64,000 nucleotides of DNA from DATEOR01 sp963841425 (lineage in GTDB: Bacteria > Actinomycetota > Thermoleophilia > Gaiellales > Gaiellaceae): contig CAWJCL010000004.1 of NCBI GenBank assembly GCA_963841425.1, positions 62,001 to 126,000 of the forward strand, written 5' to 3'. A program made the translations under genes and the position numbers. The notes beneath the pieces were generated by a model. It did no database searches. It was not told the DNA's origin and saw nothing but the letters and a program-made list of their open reading frames with translations. Of the stretch, positions 55,169 through 63,708 are shown piece by piece. The first letter of the stretch is position 1. Each line of letters begins with the position of its first letter.

Positions 55169-55818
55169 CGTACTCCTGGCGCTTCGTCGTCGTGGCCGGA
55201 TTCTTCGTCACGGCGCTCGTCGTCTCGAACATCATCGCCGTCGAGCTGGTGGAGATGTCCGGCCGCGTCTTCCCCGCCGGCCTCGTCATCTTCCCGCTCT
55301 CCTATCTCCTCGGCGACGTGCTCACCGAGGTGTACGGGATTCGTGCGGCGCGGCGGGTCATCTGGCTCGGATTCGCCTGCAATCTCGTTGCGCTCGGCGC
55401 GATCCAGGCCGCGATCCACCTGCCTGCGCTCGACCCCGAGTTCCAGGAGCAGTTCGAAGCGGTGCTCGGGACGACGTGGCGCCTTTTCGTCGCGTCACTC
55501 GCCGCCTACATCGTGGGCGAGCTCGCGAACGCGTATGTGCTTGCCTACATGAAGAGCGCGACCGGCGGGCGTTGGCTCTGGACCCGGACGATCGGCTCGA
55601 CGATCGTAGGCGAGGGTCTCGACTCCCTGATCTTCGTCACGATCGCGTTCGCCGGCACGGGCGCGGGCCTCGCCAATCCGATCGTCACGACCTGGCTCAT
55701 CAAGGTCGGCTGGGAGACGCTGGCGACGCCGATCACGTACTGGATCGTCGGCTATCTCAAACGAACCGAAGGCGTCGACGTCTACGACTTCGGCCGGCCG
55801 CTCGACGCTCGAGTCTGA
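55165..55818 (+). CDS. queuosine precursor transporter (YhhQ/QPTR family)
   Basis: A 217-aa membrane protein with about six helices. Signatures: VVSNIIAVELVEMSGRVFPA, FPLSYLLGDVLTEVYGIRAA and TRTIGSTIVGEGLDSLIFVT. The family imports queuine or preQ precursors for tRNA modification. ATGA overlap with the aminotransferase stop makes it the third gene of the proline operon, an unrelated function. It overlaps the convergent MarR gene by 37 bases. Confidence 0.9.
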   Translation: MTYSWRFVVVAGFFVTALVVSNIIAVELVEMSGRVFPAGLVIFPLSYLLGDVLTEVYGIRAARRVIWLGFACNLVALGAIQAAIHLPALDPEFQEQFEAVLGTTWRLFVASLAAYIVGELANAYVLAYMKSATGGRWLWTRTIGSTIVGEGLDSLIFVTIAFAGTGAGLANPIVTTWLIKVGWETLATPITYWIVGYLKRTEGVDVYDFGRPLDARV

Positions 55819-56255
55819 GGCTCGGGCTCGGCGAACAGGCGGCCGAGCGTCTCGAGCGCGTCGGCGAGCTGGCGGCGCTCGAGCTCGGAGAGGTCGTCGG
55901 AGAGGCGTTCGAGCGCACGGAGGAAGCGCTCGTAGCGCACCTTGTGCTCGCGACGGCCGCGCGCTGTGAGGACGACGCGCACGGCGCGCGCATCCTCCGG
56001 GTCGGGCTCCCGGTGGACGAGGTCGGCTGCGACGAGCGCGTCGACGGTCCGGCTCGCCGTTGCCATGGTGACGCCGAGGTGTTTCGCGAGCGACCCGATC
56101 CGCTGGGGGCCTTCGAAGATGACGAGGCGAAGCGCCTGTGCCTGAGACGTCGTCAGCTCGTGCGTCGAGACGTCGCCGGGCTCTTTGCGGCGCTGAAGCT
56201 CGGTGCGCAGATGGATGAGGCCGTCGGCCATCCGCTCGAGATTGCGCTGCTTCAC
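55782..56255 (-). CDS. MarR-family transcriptional regulator
   Basis: A 157-aa winged-helix regulator: ELTTSQAQALRLVIFEGPQR, IGSLAKHLGVTMATASRTVD, and the wing LVHREPDPEDARAVRVVLTA typical of MarR. GTG start (56253-56255) overlaps the MFS stop (GTGA), so both genes form one unit controlled from the promoter at 57729-57734. It probably represses its own operon through the palindrome at 57715-57726 and releases it on binding a drug or metabolite. Confidence 0.92.
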   Translation of the reverse strand: MKQRNLERMADGLIHLRTELQRRKEPGDVSTHELTTSQAQALRLVIFEGPQRIGSLAKHLGVTMATASRTVDALVAADLVHREPDPEDARAVRVVLTARGRREHKVRYERFLRALERLSDDLSELERRQLADALETLGRLFAEPEPQTRASSGRPKS

Positions 56256-57712
56256 GCCGCCTCCCGAAGGAGCTCGGGGCTCGTGGCCGTTTCCTCCATC
56301 GTCTTGCGGAGCTCGATGTGTGGCACGAAGAGCACAGCGGCGAGGGCGACCGCAGCGAGCCCGATGGCCAGGACGAAGATGGGGTGGAGCGCGTCGGCCA
56401 GTTCGGCGGGTGAGACCTGACCGGTGCCGATCCCTCCCAAGCGCGAGGTCACGATTGCTCCCATGACGCTCACGCCGACCATCGCGCCGACGGTGCGGAA
56501 GAACTGAACGGATGCCGTGGCGACGCCGATCCGGTGGCGGCCGACGGAGTTCTGGACGGCCACGGTGAGAGTCTGCATCATCAGCCCGACGCCGAAGCCG
56601 ACGATGACGACGTCGCGCGTGACGGTGAGCTCGGAGGTTCCGACCCCGATCTGGGTGAGCAGGAGGAAGCCGGTCGCGAGGAGCGGCGGCCCTGCCATCA
56701 GCACAGGCCGGTAGTGGCCGGTCCGGGAGACGATCTGCCCCGCGACGATGCTCGTCGTGATGATCCCGAGCATGAGCGGGGTGAGTACGACGCCCGAGGA
56801 AGACGCGCTTTCGCCGAGCACGCGCTGCACGAAGAGCGGCACGTAGATGATCGCGCCGAACATCGCGGCTCCGACGGAGAACGAGGCTACGGTTGCGGCC
56901 GAGAACGTCCTCTCCTCGAAGAGGTCGAGCGGGAGAATGGGCTCCTCCGTGCGCCGCTCCCAGAGGACGAAGGCGGTCGAGAGCACGATGGCGGCGATGA
57001 AGAGGCCGATGATGACCGGGGAGCTCCACCGGTACTCGGTCCCGCCCCAGACCGCGGCAAGAAGGCCGGAAGCGGCAGCGGTCGTGAGCAGGATCGCGCC
57101 GACGTAGTCGATCGTGTGCTTCTCGGGCGCCGGCCGGCGGACGAACCCGAACCAGACGACGGCGAGCGCGACCGCGGCGAGGGGCAGGTTGACGAAGAAG
57201 GCCCAGCGCCAGGAGGCGTTGTCTGTCAGCCAGCCGCCGACCGCCGGTCCGAGCACGGAGGACGCGGCGAAGACCACGCCCGTGACGCCCTGCCACTTCC
57301 CGCGCAGGCGCGGCGGGATGATGTCGCCGATCGCCGCGATGGCGAGCGGGATGAGGCCTCCTGCTCCGAGGCCCTGGATGGCGCGGCCGGCGATGAGCAT
57401 CCCCATCGAGACCGAGAGCCCGCAGATGATCGATCCCGTGGAGAAGAGCGCGATCCCGAGGAGGAACAACGGGCGCCGCCCATAGATGTCGGACAGCTTC
57501 CCGTACAGGGGCACGGTCACGGTCGCTCCGAGCATGTAGGCGGAGAAGACCCACGAGTAATGCTCGAAGCCGCCGAGGTCGTGCGTGATGCGCGGCAGGG
57601 CGGTGGAGACGATCGTCTGGTCGAGCGCCGCCAGGAGCATGCCGAGCATGAGCCCGAAGAAGACGATCAGCGTGCGACGCTTGCCAAGTGGATAGACGGA
57701 GCGGTCATTCAT
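56252..57712 (-). CDS. DHA2-family MFS multidrug transporter (EmrB/QacA type)
   Basis: A 486-aa transporter with about 14 helices: LALDQTIVSTALP-type first helix (AALDQTIVSTALPRITHDLG), the MFS loop GKLSDIYGRRPLFL, and motif C GPAVGGWLTDNASWRWAFFV. These export drugs in exchange for protons. Starting at ATG 57710-57712, it is coupled to the MarR regulator downstream, the standard layout for substrate-induced efflux. Confidence 0.93.
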   Translation of the reverse strand: MNDRSVYPLGKRRTLIVFFGLMLGMLLAALDQTIVSTALPRITHDLGGFEHYSWVFSAYMLGATVTVPLYGKLSDIYGRRPLFLLGIALFSTGSIICGLSVSMGMLIAGRAIQGLGAGGLIPLAIAAIGDIIPPRLRGKWQGVTGVVFAASSVLGPAVGGWLTDNASWRWAFFVNLPLAAVALAVVWFGFVRRPAPEKHTIDYVGAILLTTAAASGLLAAVWGGTEYRWSSPVIIGLFIAAIVLSTAFVLWERRTEEPILPLDLFEERTFSAATVASFSVGAAMFGAIIYVPLFVQRVLGESASSSGVVLTPLMLGIITTSIVAGQIVSRTGHYRPVLMAGPPLLATGFLLLTQIGVGTSELTVTRDVVIVGFGVGLMMQTLTVAVQNSVGRHRIGVATASVQFFRTVGAMVGVSVMGAIVTSRLGGIGTGQVSPAELADALHPIFVLAIGLAAVALAAVLFVPHIELRKTMEETATSPELLREAA

Positions 57713-57734
57713 TTCGTTACGTAACGTAACTATA
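57713..57734 (-). promoter_or_regulatory. promoter and MarR operator of the efflux operon
   Basis: On the minus strand TATAGT (57734-57729) is a near-perfect -10. Between it and the ATG lies the exact palindrome CGTTACGTAACG (57715-57726), positioned over the probable transcription start. Such a site fits steric repression by the MarR protein encoded in the same operon. Confidence 0.62.
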
Positions 57735-57775
57735 TCGAACGAACTATGGCAGCCGTCCCCCGGAGGGGTGGTTCG

Positions 57776-58516
57776 CTACGCCAGGTTCGAATATCCGCCG
57801 TCGACGACGAGCGTCTGCCCGCGAACCATCGCGGCTGCGGGCGAGGCGAGGAAGCAGACGGCGTCGGCCACGTCTTCCGGCTCGACCAAGCGGCCGGCCG
57901 GAGTCCGCTCCCGGTAGAAGCGAAGCATCTCCTCCCGGTTCGGGAAGTAGTCGAGCGCGCCGGTCTCGACGAGGCCCGCTGAGACGGCGTTCACGTTGAT
58001 CTTCTGCGGCGCGAGCTCGACGGAGAGGTAGCGGACGAGCGCCTCGAGGGTGGCCTTCGAAACGCCGACGAGCACGTAGTTCTCGAGCACACGGTCGGCG
58101 CCGAGGCTGGAGATGGCGACGATGGAACTGCCCGCCGGCATCGTCGGAGCAGCCTCGCGGGCGATCGTGAACAGGGCCCGGGCGTTTGCGTTGAGCGTCC
58201 AGTCCCAGTGCTTCTCGTTGAGATCCTGGAAGGGACGGATGACGCCGGTGGCCGCGTTCGACACGATCACGTCCAGCGGACCGGCCTCCTCCAGGAGCAC
58301 CTTCGTCTTGTCGGGGTCTCCGAGATTGCCGCGCAGGAGGATGGGCTCCGCCCCGAGCTTGCGGATCTCCTCCGCGGTCTCCTCGGCGGCCTTGTCGTTG
58401 CGGAGGTAGCTGACGGCGACCCGCCGGGCTCCCCGCTCGGCGAACCGGAGCGAGATCGCCTTCCCGATCCCGCGCGAGCCGCCCGTCACGAGCACGGACT
58501 TGCCCTCGAAGGTCAT
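57776..58516 (-). CDS. fabL: SDR enoyl-[acyl-carrier-protein] reductase, FabL type
   Basis: A 246-aa short-chain dehydrogenase: TGGSRGIG (11-18), NAATG, and the FabL-type catalytic pattern Tyr147-x6-Lys154 in SSLGADRVLENYVLVGVSK. The tail FPNREEMLRFYRERTPAGRL and RGQTLVVDGGYSNLA matches Bacillus FabL closely (recalled). FabL reduces enoyl-ACP with NADPH and is insensitive or less sensitive to triclosan. The ATG overlaps the upstream stop (ATGA). If it is a true FabL, it provides an alternative enoyl reductase; other SDR roles are possible. Confidence 0.85.
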   Translation of the reverse strand: MTFEGKSVLVTGGSRGIGKAISLRFAERGARRVAVSYLRNDKAAEETAEEIRKLGAEPILLRGNLGDPDKTKVLLEEAGPLDVIVSNAATGVIRPFQDLNEKHWDWTLNANARALFTIAREAAPTMPAGSSIVAISSLGADRVLENYVLVGVSKATLEALVRYLSVELAPQKINVNAVSAGLVETGALDYFPNREEMLRFYRERTPAGRLVEPEDVADAVCFLASPAAAMVRGQTLVVDGGYSNLA

Positions 58517-58791
58517 GACGTCGGCGGGAGCGGATCCACAGCCGGCGCGTGGCTCGGGAGCTCTTCCCAGCCGAGCCGCGTCGGCGGCTCCAGCGGCCCT
58601 TCCTCCGCCTTCGAGCTCGCGAAGGCCAGCCGCTCCAGGAGCGCGACCTGCTCGTCGCCGTGGCAACGGACCGGGTGGTCCGCGGGAAGGTCGCGGACAA
58701 GGGCGCGGACGCGCGCACGGATCTGCATCGCGAAATGCGGCGTCGCGGCCCCGACCAGGGCGTCGATGTCGTCTTTCGTGGGCTCCGCCAC
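58513..58791 (-). CDS. hypothetical protein upstream of fabL
   Basis: A 92-aa protein (MAEPTKDDIDALVGAATPHF, AMQIRARVRALVRDLPADHP, CHGDEQVALLERLAFASSKA). It is predicted helical with no membrane segment. Its stop overlaps the fabL start, so it is translationally coupled, but no function is known to me. Confidence 0.65.
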   Translation of the reverse strand: MAEPTKDDIDALVGAATPHFAMQIRARVRALVRDLPADHPVRCHGDEQVALLERLAFASSKAEEGPLEPPTRLGWEELPSHAPAVDPLPPTS

Positions 58792-58820
58792 GCGGGCGAC
58801 TCTATCCGTTCGCCCACCGC

Positions 58821-59408
58821 CTACGAGTAGACGTAGAGCTCGTTCGCATCAGCGGTGTCGTAGGTGCCGTGTTTGCTCTTCCCTCCGAAGTCGTGGTAGG
58901 TCCTGTGGGCGGCCCCGAGGTCGTTGGGAAAGCTCGCAACCGGGCTCGGCCGCGCCAGCTTGATGCAGCCGTTCGAGTAGTAATCGGACTCGCGCTCCCA
59001 GCAGAATGGATCGTCGTAGGTCGAGCTGCACGACTGACCGTTGGACGAGGTCTCTTCACTGTGGATGAAGAGCTCGGTGCGCCGCGTCGACCCGTTCCTG
59101 CACGTCTTGTCCTGGACCCACCAAACGCGCCCCCTGATCTTGGAGCCGTCGTAGTGATCCCAGTGGCCCTTCTGGGCGTACCAGCCGGCCGGGAGCCAGC
59201 CACGGCCGATCTCGCACTCGTCCATGGTCGTCCCGGAGCCGCCACGCCAGCTTCGGGTGTACTCAGTCGGGCTTGGCGGGTATGTCCATTTCCAGGTCAG
59301 CGTCGAATCGAGATTCGTGTTGCGGTTGAAGGTCCACCAGCCGTTGGCTGCCGAGGCCGGAGCTACGGTCGACCAGAGGACGAGCGTCGCGAGCAGGGCG
59401 ATGCGCAT
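58821..59408 (-). CDS. secreted Trp-rich protein with an L,D-transpeptidase-like motif
   Basis: A 195-aa exported protein: signal peptide LLATLVLWSTVAPASAANG, then a Trp/Tyr-rich beta pattern (WWTFNRNTNLDSTLTWKWTY, GWYAQKGHWDHYDG). Near the end LFIHSEETSSNGQSC and YYSNGCIKLARPS resemble the catalytic His and S-x-G-C-[IV]-[KR] of YkuD-type L,D-transpeptidases, but the rest of that fold is not obvious. Several Cys may form disulfides. AAGGAG lies ten bases before the ATG. It starts one base after the previous stop, so is coupled to the propeller lipoprotein. Confidence 0.6.
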   Translation of the reverse strand: MRIALLATLVLWSTVAPASAANGWWTFNRNTNLDSTLTWKWTYPPSPTEYTRSWRGGSGTTMDECEIGRGWLPAGWYAQKGHWDHYDGSKIRGRVWWVQDKTCRNGSTRRTELFIHSEETSSNGQSCSSTYDDPFCWERESDYYSNGCIKLARPSPVASFPNDLGAAHRTYHDFGGKSKHGTYDTADANELYVYS

Positions 59409-59409
59409 C

Positions 59410-60555
59410 TCATGCTTCTCCTTCCTGCGGGCGGCTCGGGTTGTAGACGGGGCGACGCCAGGCGGGAAAGCCTTCGGCGCCGCGGGCGGTGGGTAGGGGG
59501 ACGGTGCGGGCGCAACGGCCGGAGGCGCGGTCGCAGTCGACGAACGCGCCTCCCGTGGACGAGCTCGTCCAGCCCGTGACGCGGCTCGGCCCGGCGAAGC
59601 GCGGCTCGGCCACGCCCTGGCCGGCGGCGGCGCGAAGCGCTCGGACGAGCTCGATGCGGCCGCCCGCGACGCGGAGGACGGCAAGGCCGGACGCAGACGG
59701 CGCGGCGACGAGGTCGCCCTGCCAGTCGCCTGCGTAGCCGACGACACCCACCGCCGGATCGACCGTGGTCAGGTCGAGCGAGGCCAGCTTCGTGCCATTC
59801 GAGACGGCGATGAGGTCGACGCGCGGCGGGCCGGACTCCGGGCCGTGCTCGAGGAGTGCGCTCGTGCCGTCGGGGCTGATGGCCACTAGGCCTCCGCCGG
59901 AGGCGAGCACCCGTCGCTTCCCGGGCCCGTCCAGCGCAAGGACGTCGAGAGCCTCGCCGGGGCGCACGCGGTAGACGAGGAGCGTCGGGCCGGCCCAGCC
60001 CGCGACGACGTATCGGTCGGCCTTCTCCGTCCAGCGCCGGGGCCGGCCGTGCACGGAGTCTCGGACAAAGACGTCGCCCACGTAGCGGACGCCCGCCCGA
60101 TAGTCGCGGCGGGCCCCCTGGAAATAGGCGATCGCGCCGTCGCCGCGCCAGGCGAGTGAGAAGGCACCGGCGACGTACGCCGAATCCGTACCGGTCTCCA
60201 GGTCGTGCAGGCGGATCGTGGGCCGGGCGAGCGGGTCGCCGGGCGAGATGCCCTGGTCTTCCCAGGAGAGCGCGGGGTCGTCCTCGCGGAGCTCACGCCA
60301 CGCGTTGTAGGCGACGTAGCGCCCGTCCGGCGACGGCACCGCGACCGGAGTGAGCCAGCCCGCCAGGGGAGTGACGGGCACCGCCGCAAGCGTCACGCGG
60401 TCATGTCCAGGCAGGCCCAGCAAGGTGTGCCCCACCGTGTAGACGGCGGGCGGCCGCGGCGGTAGCTGCGCCCCCTGCTCCTTCTGCGCGGAGCCGCAAG
60501 CGCTCGCGGCCAGGGCGAGGAAAAGGCAAAGCGGAATGGTCATGCGCGCCGTCAC
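59410..60555 (-). CDS. beta-propeller-like lipoprotein
   Basis: A 381-aa exported protein: lipobox LAASACGS at about 17-24, then repeated propeller-like strands (VAVPSPDGRYVAYNAWRELR, AFSLAWRGDGAIAYFQGARR, GGGLVAISPDGTSALLEHGP, VVGYAGDWQGDLVAAPSAS). I chose GTG 60553-60555 because AAGGAG lies six bases before it; ATG 60543 is 12 bases further in. No catalytic motif seen; a binding or sensing role outside the membrane is likely. Its stop is one base before the secreted-protein start. The 213-base gap 60556-60768 upstream shows no gene. Confidence 0.72.
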   Translation of the reverse strand: MTARMTIPLCLFLALAASACGSAQKEQGAQLPPRPPAVYTVGHTLLGLPGHDRVTLAAVPVTPLAGWLTPVAVPSPDGRYVAYNAWRELREDDPALSWEDQGISPGDPLARPTIRLHDLETGTDSAYVAGAFSLAWRGDGAIAYFQGARRDYRAGVRYVGDVFVRDSVHGRPRRWTEKADRYVVAGWAGPTLLVYRVRPGEALDVLALDGPGKRRVLASGGGLVAISPDGTSALLEHGPESGPPRVDLIAVSNGTKLASLDLTTVDPAVGVVGYAGDWQGDLVAAPSASGLAVLRVAGGRIELVRALRAAAGQGVAEPRFAGPSRVTGWTSSSTGGAFVDCDRASGRCARTVPLPTARGAEGFPAWRRPVYNPSRPQEGEA

Positions 60556-60768
60556 CGAAGGCTCCTTCTGTCGCTGTGGGGTCGGCGGGCGCGACCTCCA
60601 GACACGATGACGCGCCAGGCGCCGATTTTCAATTCGCTCTTTCGGCCGTGTCCGGAAGCAGCGTTCTCGGGTGCCGCCGTGCACCCAGGACGGCCAACCG
60701 GCCTAGGGCAATGCGACTAAGAGGTAGGACCCGACCTGATCCTCGAGGGCCGAGCGCATGTCGTACCG

Positions 60769-61584
60769 CTAGGTCGGCGAACGGCCTCCACGGCCCCGCA
60801 ATCGCAGTCGTCGGCGCCGCCCGCCATCGCCGATCACCGAGACGACGGTCTGCGCGAGGTGCGGGCAGCCGGTCGAGGGGAACGCATCCCGCCGGTGCCG
60901 ATGGAGAACGAGGAACAGATCCCCGGGCGGCGCGTCCCGGTATAGACGGCCGAGGCGCAGGCGCTCGATCGCGGCAAGGGTCGGCGTGTAGATCGCGTCG
61001 TACCAGTCCGCTGCGATCTCCGCGTTCTCGAGCACGCGTTCGCGTCCTCGCATCATGTGGTAGCCGTGCACCTGGACGTTCTCCAGCAGCTCGAGGTAGT
61101 GCGCTGGCCGGCTTACGGAGACGCTCGCACCGGGGCGCGCCTCGGCAAGCCCGCTGTCCTCGAGGAAGATCCGCTCGAGCTCCCGCAGGACTACCTCGAG
61201 CATGTCCGCCTCGGCCGGGAGAGGGACGCGCGCGATGAGCTCGGTCACGTCGGCGTCGATCCACTCCGCGCCACGGCGCCGCGCGAGGGCGGCGCGGTGG
61301 TGACCGTCGATAACGAAATACGCGTCACCGAGCTTGACGGCAACGATCGGCGGGAAGGCGCCCTCGGCGAACGCGCTCTCGAGCGAGCGCATCCGGTCGC
61401 GGCTGAAGGCGTGAAGTGGGCGGAAGTCGCGGGTGAACGAGGTGGCGCGGCTGTCCGTGCCAACGAGGGCGGCAAGCGGGATCTCGCGCACGCCCAGGTA
61501 CCGGCGTCCGAACGGCTTCAGTCGCCGCTCGACCTCGTCGAGCTCGAGCAGGCGGTCACGGCGGCGAGACCTCCGTCCCTGCAT
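60769..61584 (-). CDS. ParB-like nuclease-domain protein
   Basis: A 271-aa protein. Residues about 60-130 resemble a ParB/Srx N-terminal domain: FPPIVAVKLGDAYFVIDGHH, HRAALARRRGAEWIDADVTE (the VIDGHHR motif). A long helical C-terminal part follows, with SVSRPAHYLELLENVQVHGY and a basic end. No ParB helix-turn-helix is seen, so chromosome segregation is unlikely; free-standing members include nucleotide-using enzymes. TACGCT lies ten bases before the ATG and GGAG directly before it. Divergent from the EamA gene. Confidence 0.72.
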   Translation of the reverse strand: MQGRRSRRRDRLLELDEVERRLKPFGRRYLGVREIPLAALVGTDSRATSFTRDFRPLHAFSRDRMRSLESAFAEGAFPPIVAVKLGDAYFVIDGHHRAALARRRGAEWIDADVTELIARVPLPAEADMLEVVLRELERIFLEDSGLAEARPGASVSVSRPAHYLELLENVQVHGYHMMRGRERVLENAEIAADWYDAIYTPTLAAIERLRLGRLYRDAPPGDLFLVLHRHRRDAFPSTGCPHLAQTVVSVIGDGGRRRRLRLRGRGGRSPT

Positions 61585-61694
61585 CTCCGAGTCAAGCGTA
61601 CAACGGGCGTGTGTGTCAGGGGCTCGATCAGGTGAGCTCGGGACCGACCGGCTGGAACTGGCAACACAACGCGGTCCCGTAGGCTGCGAGCCCC

Positions 61695-62591
61695 GTGCGC
61701 CACCGCGTCCCGCCCGACGTGCTCCTGCTCGTCACGGTGCTCTTCTGGAGCTTCAACTTCACGGTGGTCAAATACGCTCTCACGCACGGGTGGGAGCCGC
61801 TCGCGTACTCGTCGGTGCGCTTTGCGATCGGCGCGCTTCTCTTCTCGGGTTACACGTACGCGCGCGAGGGGAGCCTGGCCGTCCGGCGGCGCGACGTTGC
61901 CTTCATGACCGGCGCCGCGCTCTCCGGGATCTGGTTGAACCAGCTCTCGTTCGTCTTCGCGGTGAAGCTGACGACCGCCGCGACGGTCGCCCTCATGTTC
62001 GGGACGCTGCCGATCTTCGTCGCGCTCATCTCCTGGGCGTTTCGGCTCGAGCACCTGCACCTACGCCACTGGGCGGCGACGGTGATCTCCTTCTCCGGGG
62101 TCGCGCTCGTCGCGGCGGGAGCATCGAGCGGGCTCTCGGGCGACCTCGGCGGAGTCCTCCTCGGCCTCGCCGCCTCCGCCACCTGGGCTCTCTACTCGAC
62201 CGCAATGGTGCCGCTCATGCGGCGCTACTCCCCCTACCGGATCAGCGCCTTCATGGGGCTCGTCGGCTCCGTGCCCCTCCTCCTCACGGCGATCGTGCAG
62301 ATCCACGAGCAGGACTGGGATGCGCTCGGGGGGCTCGCCTGGGCGTGCTTCGTCTACAGCCTCTTCTTCAGCCTCGTCTTCACGAACATCATGTGGTTCA
62401 CGGCCATCGACAAGGTCGGCGCGGCGCGCGCCTCGCTCTACGCCAACCTCCAGCCGTTCCTCGGCGCGTTTTTCGCGTTGGTCGTCCTCTCGGAGGAAAT
62501 GGGCTCGCTCCAGGTGGCGGGAGGCCTCGTCATCGGCGCCGGAATCCTGCTCGCCCGGAGCACCCGGACACCCGCGCCCAGCCAGGACTGA
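61695..62591 (+). CDS. EamA/DMT-family transporter
   Basis: A 298-aa protein with ten hydrophobic helices forming two EamA repeats (LLVTVLFWSFNFTVVKYALT and GVLLGLAASATWALYSTAMV begin them). The family exports metabolites such as amino acids or drugs. The GTG start lies nine bases after TAGGCT (61680-61685). It is followed by the tyrosine-degradation genes on the same strand but after a promoter. Confidence 0.88.
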   Translation: MRHRVPPDVLLLVTVLFWSFNFTVVKYALTHGWEPLAYSSVRFAIGALLFSGYTYAREGSLAVRRRDVAFMTGAALSGIWLNQLSFVFAVKLTTAATVALMFGTLPIFVALISWAFRLEHLHLRHWAATVISFSGVALVAAGASSGLSGDLGGVLLGLAASATWALYSTAMVPLMRRYSPYRISAFMGLVGSVPLLLTAIVQIHEQDWDALGGLAWACFVYSLFFSLVFTNIMWFTAIDKVGAARASLYANLQPFLGAFFALVVLSEEMGSLQVAGGLVIGAGILLARSTRTPAPSQD

Positions 62592-62598
62592 CGACCTC

Positions 62599-62604
62599 TA
62601 AACT
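62599..62604 (+). promoter_or_regulatory. -10 box for the hppD operon
   Basis: TAAACT lies nine bases before the hppD ATG, with GAGG in the short leader serving as ribosome-binding site. Confidence 0.45.
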
Positions 62605-62613
62605 GAGGTTCCG

Positions 62614-63708
62614 ATGCAGGACTTCATGCCGCTTCTCGGTTGGGACCACGTCGAGCTCTGGGTCGGGAACGCGAAGCAATCGGCGTACTTCTACGAGCGC
62701 GCGCTCGGCTTCACGCGCACGGCCTACGCGGGCCCCGAGACCGGACTCCGCGACCGCGCCTCCTACGTGCTCGAGCAGGGCGAGATCCGCCTTGTCCTGA
62801 CGACGGCGCTCCGGGAGGAGCACGAGATCACCCGGCACCACGCGCGCCACGGCGACGGGGTCCGCGACATCGCTCTCGCCGTTCCCGACGCGACCGAGGC
62901 CTACCGCCAGGCCGTGCAGCGGGGGGCGCGCGGCGTGAGGGAACCGACGAGGCTCGAGGACGACCACGGCGCGGTCCAGCTCGCAGCGATCGCGACGTAC
63001 GGCGACACGATCCACACCTTCGTCGAGCGCTCCGGGTACGAGGGCGCCTTTCTCCCGGGTTTCGTCTCGGTCTCGGCGGACGGACAGGCCGGAAGCGACG
63101 CCGGCCTGACGAACATCGACCACGTCGTGGGCAACGTCGAACTGGGTCGAATGGACGACTGGGTCGAGTTCTACGAGCGGGTCTTCGGCATGACGAACAT
63201 CCTCCACTTCGGCGACGACCAGATCCAGACGGAGTACTCGGCGCTCATGTCCAAGGTCATGTCGGACGGCGAAGGGAAGATCAAGTTCCCGATCAACGAG
63301 CCGGCCGAGGGCAAGCGCAAGAGCCAGATCGAGGAGTACATCGAGTTCTACAACGGGGCGGGCGCCCAGCACATCGCGCTCGCGTCGAGCGACATCGTCG
63401 CCACCGTGGAGAACCTCGAGGGCCGCGGTCTCCTCTTCCTCGAGACGCCTGACACCTATTACGAGGACGCGCCCGACCGCGTCGGAGAGATCGACGAGGA
63501 CTACGCGGACCTTCGCGAGCACAAGATCCTCGTCGACCGCGACGACGACGGCTATCTGCTGCAGATCTTCACGAAGACGGCGCAGGACCGGCCCACGCTC
63601 TTCTTCGAGGTGATCGAGCGCCACGGCGCACGCGGGTTCGGCGACGGGAACTTCAAGGCGCTCTTCGAGGCGATCGAGCGCGAGCAGGCCTTGCGCGGCA
63701 ACCTTTGA
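62614..63708 (+). CDS. hppD: 4-hydroxyphenylpyruvate dioxygenase
   Basis: A 364-aa two-VOC-domain dioxygenase. Iron ligands: the His of LTNIDHVVGNVE, the His of GAQHIALASSDI, and the Glu of FFEVIERHGARGFGDGNFKA. The C-terminal segment FGDGNFKALFEAIE that closes the active site is intact. It converts 4-hydroxyphenylpyruvate to homogentisate in tyrosine breakdown. The stop overlaps the FAH-type gene (TTGA), giving a coupled operon. Confidence 0.95.
   Translation: MQDFMPLLGWDHVELWVGNAKQSAYFYERALGFTRTAYAGPETGLRDRASYVLEQGEIRLVLTTALREEHEITRHHARHGDGVRDIALAVPDATEAYRQAVQRGARGVREPTRLEDDHGAVQLAAIATYGDTIHTFVERSGYEGAFLPGFVSVSADGQAGSDAGLTNIDHVVGNVELGRMDDWVEFYERVFGMTNILHFGDDQIQTEYSALMSKVMSDGEGKIKFPINEPAEGKRKSQIEEYIEFYNGAGAQHIALASSDIVATVENLEGRGLLFLETPDTYYEDAPDRVGEIDEDYADLREHKILVDRDDDGYLLQIFTKTAQDRPTLFFEVIERHGARGFGDGNFKALFEAIEREQALRGNL

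Noticed and set aside
60769..61584. Plasmid or chromosome partition locus
   Set aside because: No ParA or parS-like repeats; the DNA-binding domain is missing.
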